DNA from: Pseudoalteromonas luteoviolacea
Lineage (GTDB): Bacteria > Pseudomonadota > Gammaproteobacteria > Enterobacterales > Alteromonadaceae
DNA: 64,000 bases
Assembly: GCF_000814765.1 (NCBI RefSeq)
Contig: NZ_JWIC01000005.1
Location: 124,001 to 188,000 of the forward strand
Reading direction: 5' to 3'
Position numbers and translations under genes: made by a program. Positions 9,382 to 19,431 of this stretch are shown here, piece by piece; within the stretch, counting starts at the first letter, position 1; the number at the start of each line of letters is the position of its first letter. Under the pieces are notes generated by a model that was not told where the DNA came from, did not search any database, and was given only the letters and a program-made list of their open reading frames with translations.

Positions 9382-12057
9382 TTATTCAGAATCTTGTTCT
9401 GGTGTGCTAGGAGGGGTTTCCTCTCCTGGCGCATCGTCCATTACAGCTTCGTCAATATCGTCTACTTCAATTTCTTCAATGCGCTGCAGTCCTACAACTT
9501 GCTCATCTTCTATTGTACGGATCAAGATAACACCTTGTGTGTTACGACCGACTGTAGATACTTCATTCACACGTGTTCTAACCAAAGTACCTCGGTTAGA
9601 GATAAGCATAATCTCGTTGTTGTCTTCAACTTGAACGGCACCAACTACATTACCATTACGCTCTGTCACTTTGATTGATACAACCCCTTGTGTCGCACGG
9701 CTCTTCGCAGGGTACTCTTCAAGTGGCGTACGCTTACCATAACCGTTCTCTGTGACTGTTAGGATTGCACCGTCATTTTTAGGGACGATCAGTGAAACAA
9801 CTTTCACTCCGTCTGGCATTTTGATACCACGAACACCTGTTGCAGTTCGACCCATAGGACGCAATGCCAACATTTCCTCGCCCGTTTCAGGGTCCAGCTT
9901 CACTTCACCGGTTTCTGAATCACGCAGTTTTTCATTAAAGCGAACTACTTTACCGTGATCAGTAAATAACATGATGTCATTACTACCATCAGTAATGTCA
10001 GCACCAATCAGGTTATCACCTTCATTCAAATTGATTGCGATGATACCACTTGCACGCTGACGGCTATATGCAGTCAGAGGTGTTTTCTTAACCGTACCAT
10101 TAGCTGTCGCCATCAAGACATATTTGTCTTCTTCATATTCGCGCACAGGTAGAATCGTTGTGATACGCTCGTCTGCCTCAAGTGGTAGTAAGTTAACAAT
10201 CGGCTTACCACGCGCTTGTCTCGAAGCCAGCGGTAATTGATATACTTTCAACCAGTACAATCTACCCGCAGTCGAGAAACAAAGTATTGTGTCGTGTGTA
10301 TTGGCAACAAGTAGACGTTCGATGAAATCTTCATCTTTCATTCTCGTAGCCGCTTTGCCTTTACCACCACGACGCTGTGCTTCGTAGTCAGATAGAGGTT
10401 GATACTTCACGTAACCTTCGTGAGATAGAGTTACAACAACATCTTCTTCGTTGATTAGATCTTCTAAGCTAATATCGTGTGCCGCAGCAGTGATTTCTGT
10501 GCGACGCTCATCACCATATACTTCTTTGATTTCAACCAACTCATCACGAATAACTTCCATCAAACGCTCAGGTGATGAAAGGATGTGCAGTAGCTCAGCA
10601 ATTAAGTCTAGTAGTTCTTGGTATTCACCTAAGATCTTCTCATGTTCTAGACCAGTAAGCTTGTGTAAACGTAAATCAAGAATTGCCTGTGCTTGTTGTT
10701 CAGAAAGGTAATATTGACCATCTCTGATACCAAGCTCATCTGCTAACCAATCAGGTCTTGCAACATTTTGCTCTCCAGCTCGCTCAAGCATAGGTGCAAC
10801 CGAACCGAGCTCCCAAGCACGCGCTGTTAACGCCGCTTTTGCTTCAGATGGTGTTGGTGACTTACGAATTAGCTCAATAATTGGGTCGATGTTTGCCAGT
10901 GCAATAGCAAGACCTTCAAGCGTGTGCGCTCTGTCTCTTGCCTTTCGCAGGTCATAAACCGTACGACGTGTGACCACTTCGCGGCGGTGAATAACAAACG
11001 CGTCTAGCATTTCTTTTAAGTTGAAACACTTAGGTTGATTGTTATCAAGTGCAACCATGTTCATACCAAACACGGTTTGTAGTTGGGTCTGAGCGTACAG
11101 GTTATTAAGAACAACCTCGCCTACTTCACCACGCTTGATTTCAATAACAATACGCATACCGTCTTTGTCAGACTCATCACGTAATGCACTGATACCTTCC
11201 ACTTTCTTGTCTTTTACTAGTTCAGCAATTTTCTCGATAAGACGTGCTTTGTTAACTTGGTAAGGGATCTCATGGACAATAATCGTCTCTTTGCCGGTTT
11301 TCTCGTCCGTCTCAATCTCTGCACGAGCACGGATATAAACCTTACCACGGCCAGTTTTATAGGCTTGTTCGATGCCTTTTTTACCGCTGATGATTGCCGC
11401 AGTTGGGAAATCAGGACCTGGAATATATTCCATCAGCTCTTCAATAGTGATATCAGGGTTTTGAATAATTGCTAAGCAACCATTGATCACTTCAGTTAGG
11501 TTATGTGGCGGAATGTTTGTTGCCATACCAACTGCGATACCTGAAGAACCATTCACTAATAAGTTTGGCACTTTAGTTGGTAGCACATCAGGGATCTGCT
11601 CTGTGCCATCATAGTTTGGTACGTAGTCGACAGTCTCTTTATCAAGATCAGCAAGAAGCTCATGAGACATCTTTGCCATACGTACTTCTGTGTAACGCAT
11701 TGCCGCTGCTGAGTCACCATCGACAGAACCGAAGTTACCCTGACCGTCTACCAGCATGTAGCGTAATGAGAACGGCTGAGCCATACGTACGATTGTATCG
11801 TATACTGCACTATCACCATGAGGGTGGTATTTACCGATGACGTCACCGACTACACGAGCTGATTTTTTATAAGGTTTGTTCCAGTCATTGCGTAGCTCGT
11901 TCATTGCGAAAAGTACACGACGGTGAACTGGTTTCAGTCCATCACGTACGTCTGGCAATGCACGCCCTACGATTACGCTCATGGCGTAATCAAGGTATGA
12001 ATTTTTCAATTCATCTTCAATATTGACCGGGAGGATTTCATTGGCGAGATCAGTCAT
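9382..12057 (-). CDS. gyrA: DNA gyrase subunit A
   Basis: Breakage-reunion subunit of the ATP-dependent type II topoisomerase that introduces negative supercoils, with GyrB. 891 aa. N-terminal winged-helix and tower domains (1-520) with catalytic Tyr122 in AAAMRYTE; the quinolone region reads [14 protein letters not shown] with wild-type Ser83 and Asp87 in E. coli numbering. C-terminal pinwheel (from about 535) has the GyrA box QRRGGKGK and six repeats, then an acidic tail. Divergent from ubiG; terminator right after the stop. Confidence 0.98.
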   Translation of the reverse strand: MTDLANEILPVNIEDELKNSYLDYAMSVIVGRALPDVRDGLKPVHRRVLFAMNELRNDWNKPYKKSARVVGDVIGKYHPHGDSAVYDTIVRMAQPFSLRYMLVDGQGNFGSVDGDSAAAMRYTEVRMAKMSHELLADLDKETVDYVPNYDGTEQIPDVLPTKVPNLLVNGSSGIAVGMATNIPPHNLTEVINGCLAIIQNPDITIEELMEYIPGPDFPTAAIISGKKGIEQAYKTGRGKVYIRARAEIETDEKTGKETIIVHEIPYQVNKARLIEKIAELVKDKKVEGISALRDESDKDGMRIVIEIKRGEVGEVVLNNLYAQTQLQTVFGMNMVALDNNQPKCFNLKEMLDAFVIHRREVVTRRTVYDLRKARDRAHTLEGLAIALANIDPIIELIRKSPTPSEAKAALTARAWELGSVAPMLERAGEQNVARPDWLADELGIRDGQYYLSEQQAQAILDLRLHKLTGLEHEKILGEYQELLDLIAELLHILSSPERLMEVIRDELVEIKEVYGDERRTEITAAAHDISLEDLINEEDVVVTLSHEGYVKYQPLSDYEAQRRGGKGKAATRMKDEDFIERLLVANTHDTILCFSTAGRLYWLKVYQLPLASRQARGKPIVNLLPLEADERITTILPVREYEEDKYVLMATANGTVKKTPLTAYSRQRASGIIAINLNEGDNLIGADITDGSNDIMLFTDHGKVVRFNEKLRDSETGEVKLDPETGEEMLALRPMGRTATGVRGIKMPDGVKVVSLIVPKNDGAILTVTENGYGKRTPLEEYPAKSRATQGVVSIKVTERNGNVVGAVQVEDNNEIMLISNRGTLVRTRVNEVSTVGRNTQGVILIRTIEDEQVVGLQRIEEIEVDDIDEAVMDDAPGEETPPSTPEQDSE

Positions 12058-12238
12058 TTGATACCACTTTCCTTCAGAGTCTTGCCCTTTTGTGTCACAC
12101 TAATAGTAACAAAGGGTTAAGTTATTATTTATTCGGCTGCCGATAGTAACACAGTTAAATTTAATTTGCAGTCGTAAAATGTCTGGTATTTTTATAAATA
12201 GCCAATACAATGCGCCCAGATAAACGAGGAAGCTTTTT

Positions 12239-12949
12239 ATGACCGAACATCAAAATGTAGACCATCAAGAAATCGCAAAATTCGAAGAAATCGCTGAAAG
12301 ATGGTGGGATACTGAAGGAGAATTTAAACCGCTACATGATATCAATCCGTTAAGATTAGACTTTATTAACGATAAAAGCGCAGGCCTGTTCTCGAAGCGA
12401 GTACTTGATGTTGGATGTGGCGGCGGGATCTTAACTGAAAGTATGGCTAAGCTTGGCGCAGAGGCCACTGGTATCGATATGGGCCAAGAGCCTTTAAATG
12501 TGGCTAAACTACACAGCTTAGAAAGTGGAGTTAATGTAGATTATCAAAAAATACCTGCTGAAGTTTTCGCTGAGCAGCACCCTGAACAGTTTGATGTCGT
12601 TACTTGTATGGAAATGTTAGAGCATGTGCCAGACCCGTCAGCCATCATTGCCGCTGTCGCAAAAGCCGCAAAGCCGGGAGCCAGCGTATTCTTTTCTACA
12701 TTGAACAAAACACATAAAGCGTATCTGTTAGCAGTAGTAGCTGCTGAAAAACTGTTAAAAATGGTCCCTGAAGGTACGCATGATCATAACAAGTTCATTA
12801 GACCTTCGACGTTAATTGGCTGGGCAGAGCAACATGGACTAAAAGTGCGCGCTTCGGCAGGCATTAGTTATAACCCGTTCACAAAAACATTTACTTTAAC
12901 AGATGACGTAAGCGTCAATTACTTACTTCATTTTGAGAAATTAGCATGA
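12239..12949 (+). CDS. ubiG: Ubiquinone biosynthesis O-methyltransferase
   Basis: SAM-dependent enzyme for both O-methylations of ubiquinone synthesis. 236 aa. Family N-terminus with [22 protein letters not shown] motif [15 protein letters not shown] at about 54-67, [15 protein letters not shown], and [12 protein letters not shown]. Strong SD (AGGAAG). Its stop overlaps the next gene's start (ATGA). The ubiG-phosphatase pair next to gyrA is the arrangement known from Pseudomonas. Confidence 0.97.
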   Translation: MTEHQNVDHQEIAKFEEIAERWWDTEGEFKPLHDINPLRLDFINDKSAGLFSKRVLDVGCGGGILTESMAKLGAEATGIDMGQEPLNVAKLHSLESGVNVDYQKIPAEVFAEQHPEQFDVVTCMEMLEHVPDPSAIIAAVAKAAKPGASVFFSTLNKTHKAYLLAVVAAEKLLKMVPEGTHDHNKFIRPSTLIGWAEQHGLKVRASAGISYNPFTKTFTLTDDVSVNYLLHFEKLA

Positions 12950-13593
12950 CAAAAGCTGTTTTATTTGATTTAGACGGCACTTTACTCGATACCAGTGATG
13001 ATTTAGGCGCTGCATTAAACCATGTACTCAAAGAACATGGTTTACCAACACTGTCTAAAAATGAGTACAGTCCCGCAATATCTGATGGTGTCAAAGCTTT
13101 GCTTGAAGTTGGCTTTAAAGAAAAGTTAAAGAACTATGACTTAGCGACCTTGAGGCAACAAGTTTTAGACTATTATGAAAGTAATATTGCGATTCATAGC
13201 CATTGCTTCACTGGCATTGACAAGCTCTTGCAACACTTACATCAAAATGGCGTTGCAGTGGGCATAGTAACCAATAAGCCAGAGTTTTTAACTTTTCCGC
13301 TGTTAAAACATATTGATACGCTAAAAAATATCAAAGTCGTTGTATGTGGTGATACGCTTGAGGTTGCTAAACCTAACCCTGATCCACTCTTGTTAGCCGC
13401 TGAGAAACTAGGTGTTCCTGCATCAAAAACGTTCTATGTCGGCGATGCTGAGCGTGATATCGCAGCAGCAAAGGCAGCCAATATGCGTTCAATAGCAGCA
13501 CTGTGGGGCTTTATACCATCCTTAGAGGAGGCTCAGTCTTGGCAGGCCGATCTTAACTTAAACCACCCGACAGACATCATTTCGCACATATAG
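12946..13593 (+). CDS. HAD phosphatase (MupP/Gph type)
   Basis: Haloacid dehalogenase-type phosphatase, 215 aa. Motif [10 protein letters not shown] (nucleophile Asp8), motif II VTNKP, motif III Lys in AKPNPDPLL, motif [11 protein letters not shown]. Two readings are possible. Phosphoglycolate phosphatase (Gph) is the usual label. The placement after ubiG with a 4-base overlap, and the block [19 protein letters not shown], instead resemble MupP, the N-acetylmuramate 6-phosphate phosphatase of the Pseudomonas cell-wall recycling route. I favour MupP but cannot prove it. Confidence 0.85.
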   Translation: MTKAVLFDLDGTLLDTSDDLGAALNHVLKEHGLPTLSKNEYSPAISDGVKALLEVGFKEKLKNYDLATLRQQVLDYYESNIAIHSHCFTGIDKLLQHLHQNGVAVGIVTNKPEFLTFPLLKHIDTLKNIKVVVCGDTLEVAKPNPDPLLLAAEKLGVPASKTFYVGDAERDIAAAKAANMRSIAALWGFIPSLEEAQSWQADLNLNHPTDIISHI

Positions 13594-13628
13594 TGAGAAA
13601 TTATAATTTGAGACACTACATATTGTGC
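13581..13628. promoter_or_regulatory. Upstream pair of NrdR-type boxes
   Basis: The box at 13613-13628, ACACTACATATTGTGC, matches 14 of 16 positions of the NrdR consensus aCaCwAtATaTwGtgt. A half-conserved partner at 13581-13596 (good right half ATATAGTG) starts 32 bases earlier and overlaps the end of the phosphatase gene. NrdR sites normally occur in pairs 31-32 bases apart, so the spacing supports the call; the weaker partner is uncertain. Confidence 0.55.
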
Positions 13629-13789
13629 CTTACACTTATTTGGGTAAAGAATTGAACATAAAAAAATCATTCAGTTTTTTTGCTAAAAAAAGGCAAAAAT
13701 TACTGAACTGAAGTTGATTTTTTTACGCATTCAGACACCGTGGATAGCAGAAGGTTAGTAAATACTAACACAGGTAATTTATCCCAATG

Positions 13790-13798
13790 TTATCCACA
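13790..13798 (+). promoter_or_regulatory. DnaA box upstream of nrdA
   Basis: TTATCCACA, a perfect high-affinity DnaA box; a weaker TTATCCCAA is 11 bases upstream (13779-13787). DnaA control of nrdAB through such boxes is known in E. coli, so this fits cell-cycle control of nucleotide reductase. Confidence 0.7.
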
Positions 13799-13800
13799 AT

Positions 13801-13830
13801 TTGAGTGAAGTTGTTCTATTGCAAAATAAT
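13801..13830 (+). promoter_or_regulatory. Candidate nrdA promoter
   Basis: -35 TTGAGT at 13801-13806 and -10 AATAAT at 13825-13830 with an 18-base spacer. Transcription would begin at about 13837, inside the downstream NrdR boxes, which fits repression. Confidence 0.45.
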
Positions 13831-13835
13831 ATCAA

Positions 13836-13882
13836 CCACACTATCTTGTGATGCACTTTCAAATAGGCACCATATCTAGTGG
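13836..13882. promoter_or_regulatory. Downstream pair of NrdR boxes
   Basis: Boxes at 13836-13851 (CCACACTATCTTGTGA) and 13867-13882 (GCACCATATCTAGTGG) each match about 12 of 16 consensus positions and start exactly 31 bases apart, the spacing NrdR needs to bind both sites. They overlap the predicted transcription start. Confidence 0.7.
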
Positions 13883-13927
13883 TGATTTCCTAGCCAATAT
13901 AAGAATTTGGGAATACGGGCATAGCTT

Positions 13928-16213
13928 ATGAACCAACAATTATCTGTCAGTAAAAGAAACGGTCGCAAAGAGCCGCTTGATTTAGATAAAATCCATCGTG
14001 TTATTACTTGGGCTGCCGAAGGCCTAGACAATGTTTCTGTTTCTCAAGTGGAACTGAAATCTCATATCCAGTTTTACGATGGGATCCGTACTGAAGATAT
14101 TCATGAAACAATCATTAAAGCAGCTGCAGATTTAATATCTAAAGACACGCCAGATTATCAATATCTTGCAGCACGTCTAGCAGTGTTCCATTTAAGAAAA
14201 AAAGCATACGGTCAATTTGAGCCGCCGCACTTATATGATCATGTTGCTAAACTTGTCGACGACAAGCGCTACGACGAACACCTATTGAAAGATTATACTC
14301 GTGAAGAATTCAATGAGTTAAATGACTATATTGACCATAGTCGTGACATGACTTTTAGCTACGCTGCTGTAAAACAGCTAGAAGGTAAATATTTAGTACA
14401 AAACCGTGTTTCTGGTGAAATTTATGAAAGCGCGCAGTTTTTATACATATTAGTAGCTGCTAGCCTATTCTCAGATTATGAAAAAGAGACGCGTTTAGAC
14501 TACATCAAACGATTTTATGACGCTGTTTCACAATTTAAAATCTCATTACCTACACCGATTATGGCGGGCGTTCGTACACCGACACGTCAGTTTAGTTCAT
14601 GTGTACTGATTGAGTGTGACGATAGCCTAGACTCAATCAACGCTTCTTCTTCTGCCATTGTCAAATACGTGAGTCAACGTGCTGGGATCGGTGTTAATGC
14701 AGGTCGTATTCGTGCACTTGGTAGCCCTATCCGTAATGGTGAAGCTTTCCACACTGGCTGTATCCCATTCTACAAACACTTCCAAACAGCAGTGAAAAGC
14801 TGTTCACAAGGCGGTGTACGTGGTGGTGCTGCAACCTTATTCTACCCACTTTGGCACTTAGAAGTTGAAAACCTACTGGTTCTAAAAAATAACCGTGGTG
14901 TTGAAGAAAACCGTGTTCGTCACCTTGATTACGGTGTTCAGTTCAACAAAACGATGTATGCGCGTCTACTTAAAGATGATTACATCACTTTGTTTAGCCC
15001 TTCGGATACTCCGGGACTATACGATGCGTTCTTTGAAGACCAAGCGCTTTTCGAAGAGCTATATGTTAAGTATGAGCAAGATGAATCAATCCGTAAAAAG
15101 CGTATTAAAGCCATCGAATTATTCTCTATGTTTGCTCAAGAGCGTGCAAGCACAGGTCGTATTTATTTACAAAACGTTGACCACTGTAATACGCACAGCC
15201 CGTTTGACTCTAAAGTTGCGCCAATTCGTCAGTCTAACTTATGTTTAGAAATAGCACTTCCAACTAAGCCACTGAACAACGTAAATGACGCAGAAGGTGA
15301 AATTGCGCTATGTACACTGTCTGCATTTAACTTAGGTGCAATCGAAGATTTATCTGAGCTAGAAGAGCTTGCAGAACTTGCTGTACGTGCGCTTGATAAC
15401 CTATTAGATTTCCAAGACTACCCTGTTCCAGCAGCACACACTGCAACAATGGGACGCCGTACTCTAGGTATTGGTGTTATTAACTTTGCTTATTACCTAG
15501 CTAAGAATGGCAAAAAATACTCAGACGGTAGCGCAAACGGCCTAACGCATAAAACGTTTGAAGCGATTCAATACTACTTGATGAAAGCGTCCAATGAGCT
15601 TGCAAAAGAGCGTGGAGCCTGTCCTAAGTTTAACGAAACAACATACTCTCAAGGTATTATGCCGATCGATACTTATAAAAAAGACATCGATGCAATCTGT
15701 GACGAGCCACTTCACCTTGATTGGGACGCACTTAGAGCAAGCGTGCAAGAGCATGGTATGAGAAACTCAACATTATCAGCACTAATGCCTTCTGAAACAT
15801 CGTCGCAAATTTCAAATGCAACTAATGGTATTGAACCACCTCGTGGACATATCAGTGTTAAGGCAAGTAAAGACGGTATCTTAAAACAAGTTGTACCAGA
15901 ATATGAGAAGCTGAAAGATCAGTATGAATTACTATGGGACATCCCTTCTAACGATGGTTACTTAGGCCTAGTTGGTATCATGCAAAAGTTTGTAGACCAA
16001 ACTATCTCTGCGAATACAAACTATGACCCAACTAAGTTTGAAGGCGGTAAAGTACCGATGAAGCTATTGCTTAAAGACTTATTAACAGCATACAAGCTAG
16101 GGGTTAAGACACTTTACTACCACAACACACGTGATGGTGCTGCTGATGCCCAAGACGAGTTAAAGCCTGAGCCAGAAGATGATGGCTGTGAAGGCGGTGC
16201 TTGTAAGATCTAA
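13928..16213 (+). CDS. nrdA: Ribonucleoside-diphosphate reductase class Ia, alpha subunit
   Basis: Catalytic and allosteric subunit that reduces NDPs to dNDPs using the radical made by NrdB. 761 aa, as in E. coli. N-terminal ATP-cone (1-95, SKRNGRKEPLDLDKIHRV) senses ATP/dATP. Active-site cysteines lie in FSSCVLIECDD and SNLCLEIALP; the radical-path tyrosines are near the C-terminus (TLYYHNTRDG); the tail CEGGACKI has the shuttle pair of cysteines. Unlike in E. coli, no nrdB or ferredoxin gene follows: a terminator comes 13 bases after the stop and the next gene is on the other strand. Confidence 0.98.
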   Translation: MNQQLSVSKRNGRKEPLDLDKIHRVITWAAEGLDNVSVSQVELKSHIQFYDGIRTEDIHETIIKAAADLISKDTPDYQYLAARLAVFHLRKKAYGQFEPPHLYDHVAKLVDDKRYDEHLLKDYTREEFNELNDYIDHSRDMTFSYAAVKQLEGKYLVQNRVSGEIYESAQFLYILVAASLFSDYEKETRLDYIKRFYDAVSQFKISLPTPIMAGVRTPTRQFSSCVLIECDDSLDSINASSSAIVKYVSQRAGIGVNAGRIRALGSPIRNGEAFHTGCIPFYKHFQTAVKSCSQGGVRGGAATLFYPLWHLEVENLLVLKNNRGVEENRVRHLDYGVQFNKTMYARLLKDDYITLFSPSDTPGLYDAFFEDQALFEELYVKYEQDESIRKKRIKAIELFSMFAQERASTGRIYLQNVDHCNTHSPFDSKVAPIRQSNLCLEIALPTKPLNNVNDAEGEIALCTLSAFNLGAIEDLSELEELAELAVRALDNLLDFQDYPVPAAHTATMGRRTLGIGVINFAYYLAKNGKKYSDGSANGLTHKTFEAIQYYLMKASNELAKERGACPKFNETTYSQGIMPIDTYKKDIDAICDEPLHLDWDALRASVQEHGMRNSTLSALMPSETSSQISNATNGIEPPRGHISVKASKDGILKQVVPEYEKLKDQYELLWDIPSNDGYLGLVGIMQKFVDQTISANTNYDPTKFEGGKVPMKLLLKDLLTAYKLGVKTLYYHNTRDGAADAQDELKPEPEDDGCEGGACKI

Positions 16214-16226
16214 CAAGCATTATGAT

Positions 16227-16256
16227 AAAAAGCCCAGCTTACAAGCTGGGCTTTTT
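16227..16256. terminator. Bidirectional terminator between nrdA and phzF-like gene
   Basis: Perfect 14-base inverted repeat AAAAAGCCCAGCTT / AAGCTGGGCTTTTT, with A and T runs for both strands. It ends nrdA and probably also the convergent phzF-like gene. Confidence 0.9.
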
Positions 16257-16296
16257 AATATGAGCATACTTAATCCACACTACTCATTTTTAACCC

Positions 16297-17079
16297 TTAT
16301 TTGATTACTTTAGCCTTTACACAGATATGCTGTGCTTTTTTACAAATCTGATAAAATGCACCATTTAGTGAGAGCTGATAGCAATTAAACAACGTATTTT
16401 GAGGTATTTGCCAAAAAGACGCCAATAACGGCGCTGCAGATCCAGTTGCTTGATCTTCTTTGCTCCCATATTGAGGAGCAAAATATCTAAAATACAACCC
16501 ATTACTATCTAAGCCATCATTTGTAGTCACGAGCAATGCCCTGCGAGTGCATTTACTATATTCCTTGGCATCAAAGTCTAGTTCGATCAAGCTTTGTTTA
16601 TTGGCTACTTGCGCAACAAAATAGCCGTCGCTAGGCTCTGTTTGCTTCACATAACTGAGGGCTTGATTAAAGAGCTGTGATACTTGAAGAAAATTCGCTG
16701 TCATTTCTAGCCTTATTTGAGGCAAACACATCCCATAAAAATTCTCACCCTTATTGAACACACGTATTACCTGATACGATGATTCAAAAGTGATTTCGTC
16801 CTGCCCTGTATCAAAATCACAGGTTAATACATCGGCCGCAGCAAGCGTCGCATGCCCACAAAATTGAATTTCCCCGTATGACGAAAACCATCGAATCCCA
16901 TAATTCCCATTACCAAATTTAACAACAAAAGCGGTTGCAGCAACTTTGTTAATGATCGCAATACGATGAAGATATTGTGTGTCGTGAAACTCATCATGAC
17001 CATCACATTTAGCCACAAATGCAAGATTTCCCATGCAATCATGCGAGCAAAATACTCGCCGAAGACCGCTCATTCTCAT
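16297..17079 (-). CDS. PhzF-family protein, divergent
   Basis: 260 aa with the two-lobed PhzF/diaminopimelate-epimerase-like fold signatures: IRWFSSYGEIQFCGHATLA (about 62-80) and, in the second half, YFRYFAPQYG and EDQATGSAAPLLA. PhzF proteins isomerise small metabolites; most have no known substrate. In characterised PhzF the catalytic Glu lies in an N-x-S-E-T motif; the aligned stretch here is NKVAATAF, with Ala48 in place of Glu. The GSAH motif also lacks its His. It may be inactive or do other chemistry. It lies downstream of egtB-egtD on the same strand with an 85-base gap. Confidence 0.8.
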   Translation of the reverse strand: MRMSGLRRVFCSHDCMGNLAFVAKCDGHDEFHDTQYLHRIAIINKVAATAFVVKFGNGNYGIRWFSSYGEIQFCGHATLAAADVLTCDFDTGQDEITFESSYQVIRVFNKGENFYGMCLPQIRLEMTANFLQVSQLFNQALSYVKQTEPSDGYFVAQVANKQSLIELDFDAKEYSKCTRRALLVTTNDGLDSNGLYFRYFAPQYGSKEDQATGSAAPLLASFWQIPQNTLFNCYQLSLNGAFYQICKKAQHICVKAKVIK

Positions 17080-17164
17080 ATTGAGTAACCCTAAACATGA
17101 GTTGTATCTATTTTAAAGGTTTAAGTACTGTAGGTGTATTTACGTACCTAAGACCAAATATTTA

Positions 17165-18163
17165 TTAGCGATCTTCTTTGGCAACCTGCCATAAGGAGTC
17201 GACAAAATACGCATTGCTATCCGTAAAATGCTTCACCACTTTAAAACCCGTTTGTTGAGATAACTGATTTATATCTTTCGTTGAGAATTTATAAGAATAC
17301 TCTAAATGAATCGCTTCATAGGCCTCAAATTGAAATGCTCGTTGTAGTGCCGAGATATAAACCTCTTGTTTTTCAGTAGACAGTACATAGCTTTCCATTG
17401 CCCCTAACACTGGATTGTAGACACCAAAATGTTGGAATTTTTCTAGCTTAAAATTAGCGCCTAACTCTTTGTTTATGCGACTCAATAAATTGAGATTAAA
17501 CTGCGCAGTTAATCCATCTTCATCATTATAAGCAGCAGTAAGCCTCTGCACGTCTTTCTTTAAATCATACCCAATAAATATATAATCGTCGGCTTTAAGG
17601 CTAGCCCATAGCTTCCTAAGGAATCCAAGGCTTTGTTCACGATTAAAGTTGCCTATGTTTGAACCTAAAAATAAAACCAATTGCTTGTTAGTAGACTGGC
17701 CTCTTACCAACTTTAGCCCATCAAAATACTCGGCTATCACACCACGAATAGTCAGATTATCGTTCGGAACAATATTTTCTTGTAGCATGAGCATGGCTTT
17801 TTCTGAAATATCAATTGGATAAAAGTTCACCTTGCAGCCACTTTGCAAAAAACCATCAATAATGAGCTGGCTTTTGTGACCATCTCCAACACCAAGCTCA
17901 ATAATATCGATTTCCTGCTCGTCAATGACATCAGCCAGTTGCTTTTTTATATTGGTGATGATTTCAACTTCTTTCGCAGTCAAATAGTAGTCTTTATGCT
18001 GAGTAATTTTTTGAAAAATTTCACTCCCCGTATCATCATAAAAGTACTTTGCTGACAGATGCTTGGGCATTGCACTTAACCCCGTTAATACATCAATTGC
18101 CAGCTGGTCATCAGGTGCCGCTTCTTCATGAGGGTTTTGCGTTAATAATCTAAAATGCGTCAT
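17165..18163 (-). CDS. egtD: L-histidine N-alpha-methyltransferase (ergothioneine)
   Basis: Trimethylates histidine to hercynine with SAM, the first step to ergothioneine. 332 aa. Family blocks: LSAKYFYDDTGSEIFQKIT, YYLTAKEVEII, SAM-binding IIELGVGDGHKS, NFYPIDISEKAM, LVLFLGSNIGNF, and the histidine-binding region AFQFEAYEAIHLEYSYKFS near the end. Starts in an ATGA overlap with egtB, with AAGGA as SD inside egtB, so the two are translated together. Confidence 0.95.
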   Translation of the reverse strand: MTHFRLLTQNPHEEAAPDDQLAIDVLTGLSAMPKHLSAKYFYDDTGSEIFQKITQHKDYYLTAKEVEIITNIKKQLADVIDEQEIDIIELGVGDGHKSQLIIDGFLQSGCKVNFYPIDISEKAMLMLQENIVPNDNLTIRGVIAEYFDGLKLVRGQSTNKQLVLFLGSNIGNFNREQSLGFLRKLWASLKADDYIFIGYDLKKDVQRLTAAYNDEDGLTAQFNLNLLSRINKELGANFKLEKFQHFGVYNPVLGAMESYVLSTEKQEVYISALQRAFQFEAYEAIHLEYSYKFSTKDINQLSQQTGFKVVKHFTDSNAYFVDSLWQVAKEDR

Positions 18164-19431
18164 TCAATATCCTTTGCGAGTCTGATGCCAGAAAACATCC
18201 AGCGCTGATGTGGTTGATAAAAGTTGCGATAACTATGTCTATAGTGCCCTGCGGGTGTTGCTACACACCCACCTTTCAAAACAAATTGATTACACATAAA
18301 TTTGCCGTTGTACTCTGTTAACATCCCTTGATATGGCTTGTATCCCGGGTATCCAGAGTAATGGCTTTTGCTCCAGCACCAAACTTGGCCAAAACGTGCT
18401 TTGCTATTGTTGGGATGCATTATTAGCTGGCCTATGGTTTCGGCATTGACTAAATTTTGATTTAAATTGACGCTGTCCGCATGCATATAAATTTCTAATT
18501 CTTGCTCCGTTGGCAATCTCATGCCCACCCAATTTGCATAAGCATCCGCTTCAAAATAGCTAACATGGGTCACTGGTGCATTAAGGTCTAATTTCATCAA
18601 ACCATATAGTGTAAACTCATACCATTGCCCCTCTATTTCACGCCAATAAAGCGGACTTTTGATACCATGTTGCTTTAACCAATCCCAGCCTAAACTCAGC
18701 CAGAATTCAGCCCTGTCATAACCACCAGCCTCAATAAATGAAAGAAATTCGCCATTTGTCACTGTGTTGTCAGCAATGATGAAGGGATAGCTGTAACTCT
18801 TATGTCTCGGTTTTTCATTGTCATAAGCAAACCCTTCTCCTTCAGCCCCAATCTCATATAGCCCCTCAGTGAAACTACACCATTGAGATTCAACCCTCTG
18901 TGCACACTCAAAGTGACTATCAAAGTACGTTGGAGCTAAAGGGTTGCAACCAAAGATATACTTGATATCCATCATGATCAGCTCTTGATGCTGCTGCTCA
19001 TGATGTAACCCTATTTCCAAAAAGCGATAAACTGATTCATTCACCAGTTCTTGAGATAGTAATATCTGCATATGCTTATCAACATACTTTCTATATCGCT
19101 TAATTTCATCTACCGTTGGTCTTGATAAGTCTCCTCGATGACTTTGAAGCCAATGTTCACCGGCAGACTTGTAATAAGAATTGAATAGATATCGATACTG
19201 CTCGTCAAATCTGACGTAACTTGGCACGTTTTTTACCAGTATCAATTCCTCAAAAAACCAGGTTGTGTGTCCTAAGTGCCACTTTGGAGGGCTCACATCA
19301 CAGCTCGGTTGGACAGTGTAGTCCTCGGCTTTCAAATTAGTACATAATGCGGTCGTGTGCTCGCGGATCCGGTGGTATTCACCCGTAAAATACCGAGCCT
19401 TTTCATGTAAACTTAAATGCAGCCAAGTCAT
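18160..19431 (-). CDS. egtB: Ergothioneine biosynthesis sulfoxide synthase EgtB
   Basis: Non-haem iron enzyme that adds a sulfur donor to hercynine with oxygen. 423 aa. N-terminal DinB-like half with iron ligands in KWHLGHTTW and HHEQQHQEL; C-terminal FGE-sulfatase-like half from about 190, ending GGCVATPAGHYRHSYRNF and RWMFSGIRLA, the usual EgtB tail. No methyltransferase domain is fused, which argues against OvoA; EgtD is the separate partner. SD AGGCGG. No egtC or lyase gene is next to it. Confidence 0.94.
   Translation of the reverse strand: MTWLHLSLHEKARYFTGEYHRIREHTTALCTNLKAEDYTVQPSCDVSPPKWHLGHTTWFFEELILVKNVPSYVRFDEQYRYLFNSYYKSAGEHWLQSHRGDLSRPTVDEIKRYRKYVDKHMQILLSQELVNESVYRFLEIGLHHEQQHQELIMMDIKYIFGCNPLAPTYFDSHFECAQRVESQWCSFTEGLYEIGAEGEGFAYDNEKPRHKSYSYPFIIADNTVTNGEFLSFIEAGGYDRAEFWLSLGWDWLKQHGIKSPLYWREIEGQWYEFTLYGLMKLDLNAPVTHVSYFEADAYANWVGMRLPTEQELEIYMHADSVNLNQNLVNAETIGQLIMHPNNSKARFGQVWCWSKSHYSGYPGYKPYQGMLTEYNGKFMCNQFVLKGGCVATPAGHYRHSYRNFYQPHQRWMFSGIRLAKDIE

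Larger units (their letters stand above)
13594..13927 (+). promoter_or_regulatory. nrdA regulatory region (no gene)
   Basis: 334 bases without a gene. It holds two sets of NrdR-type boxes, a DnaA box and a likely promoter, listed separately. There is also an AT-rich imperfect inverted repeat at 13670-13707 (TTCAGT...GC and GC...ACTGAA) that may end the ubiG transcript or fold in the DNA near the DnaA box. Confidence 0.7.

Noticed and set aside
18160..19431. EgtB as an OvoA (ovothiol) enzyme
   Set aside because: No C-terminal methyltransferase domain and a separate, coupled EgtD is present.
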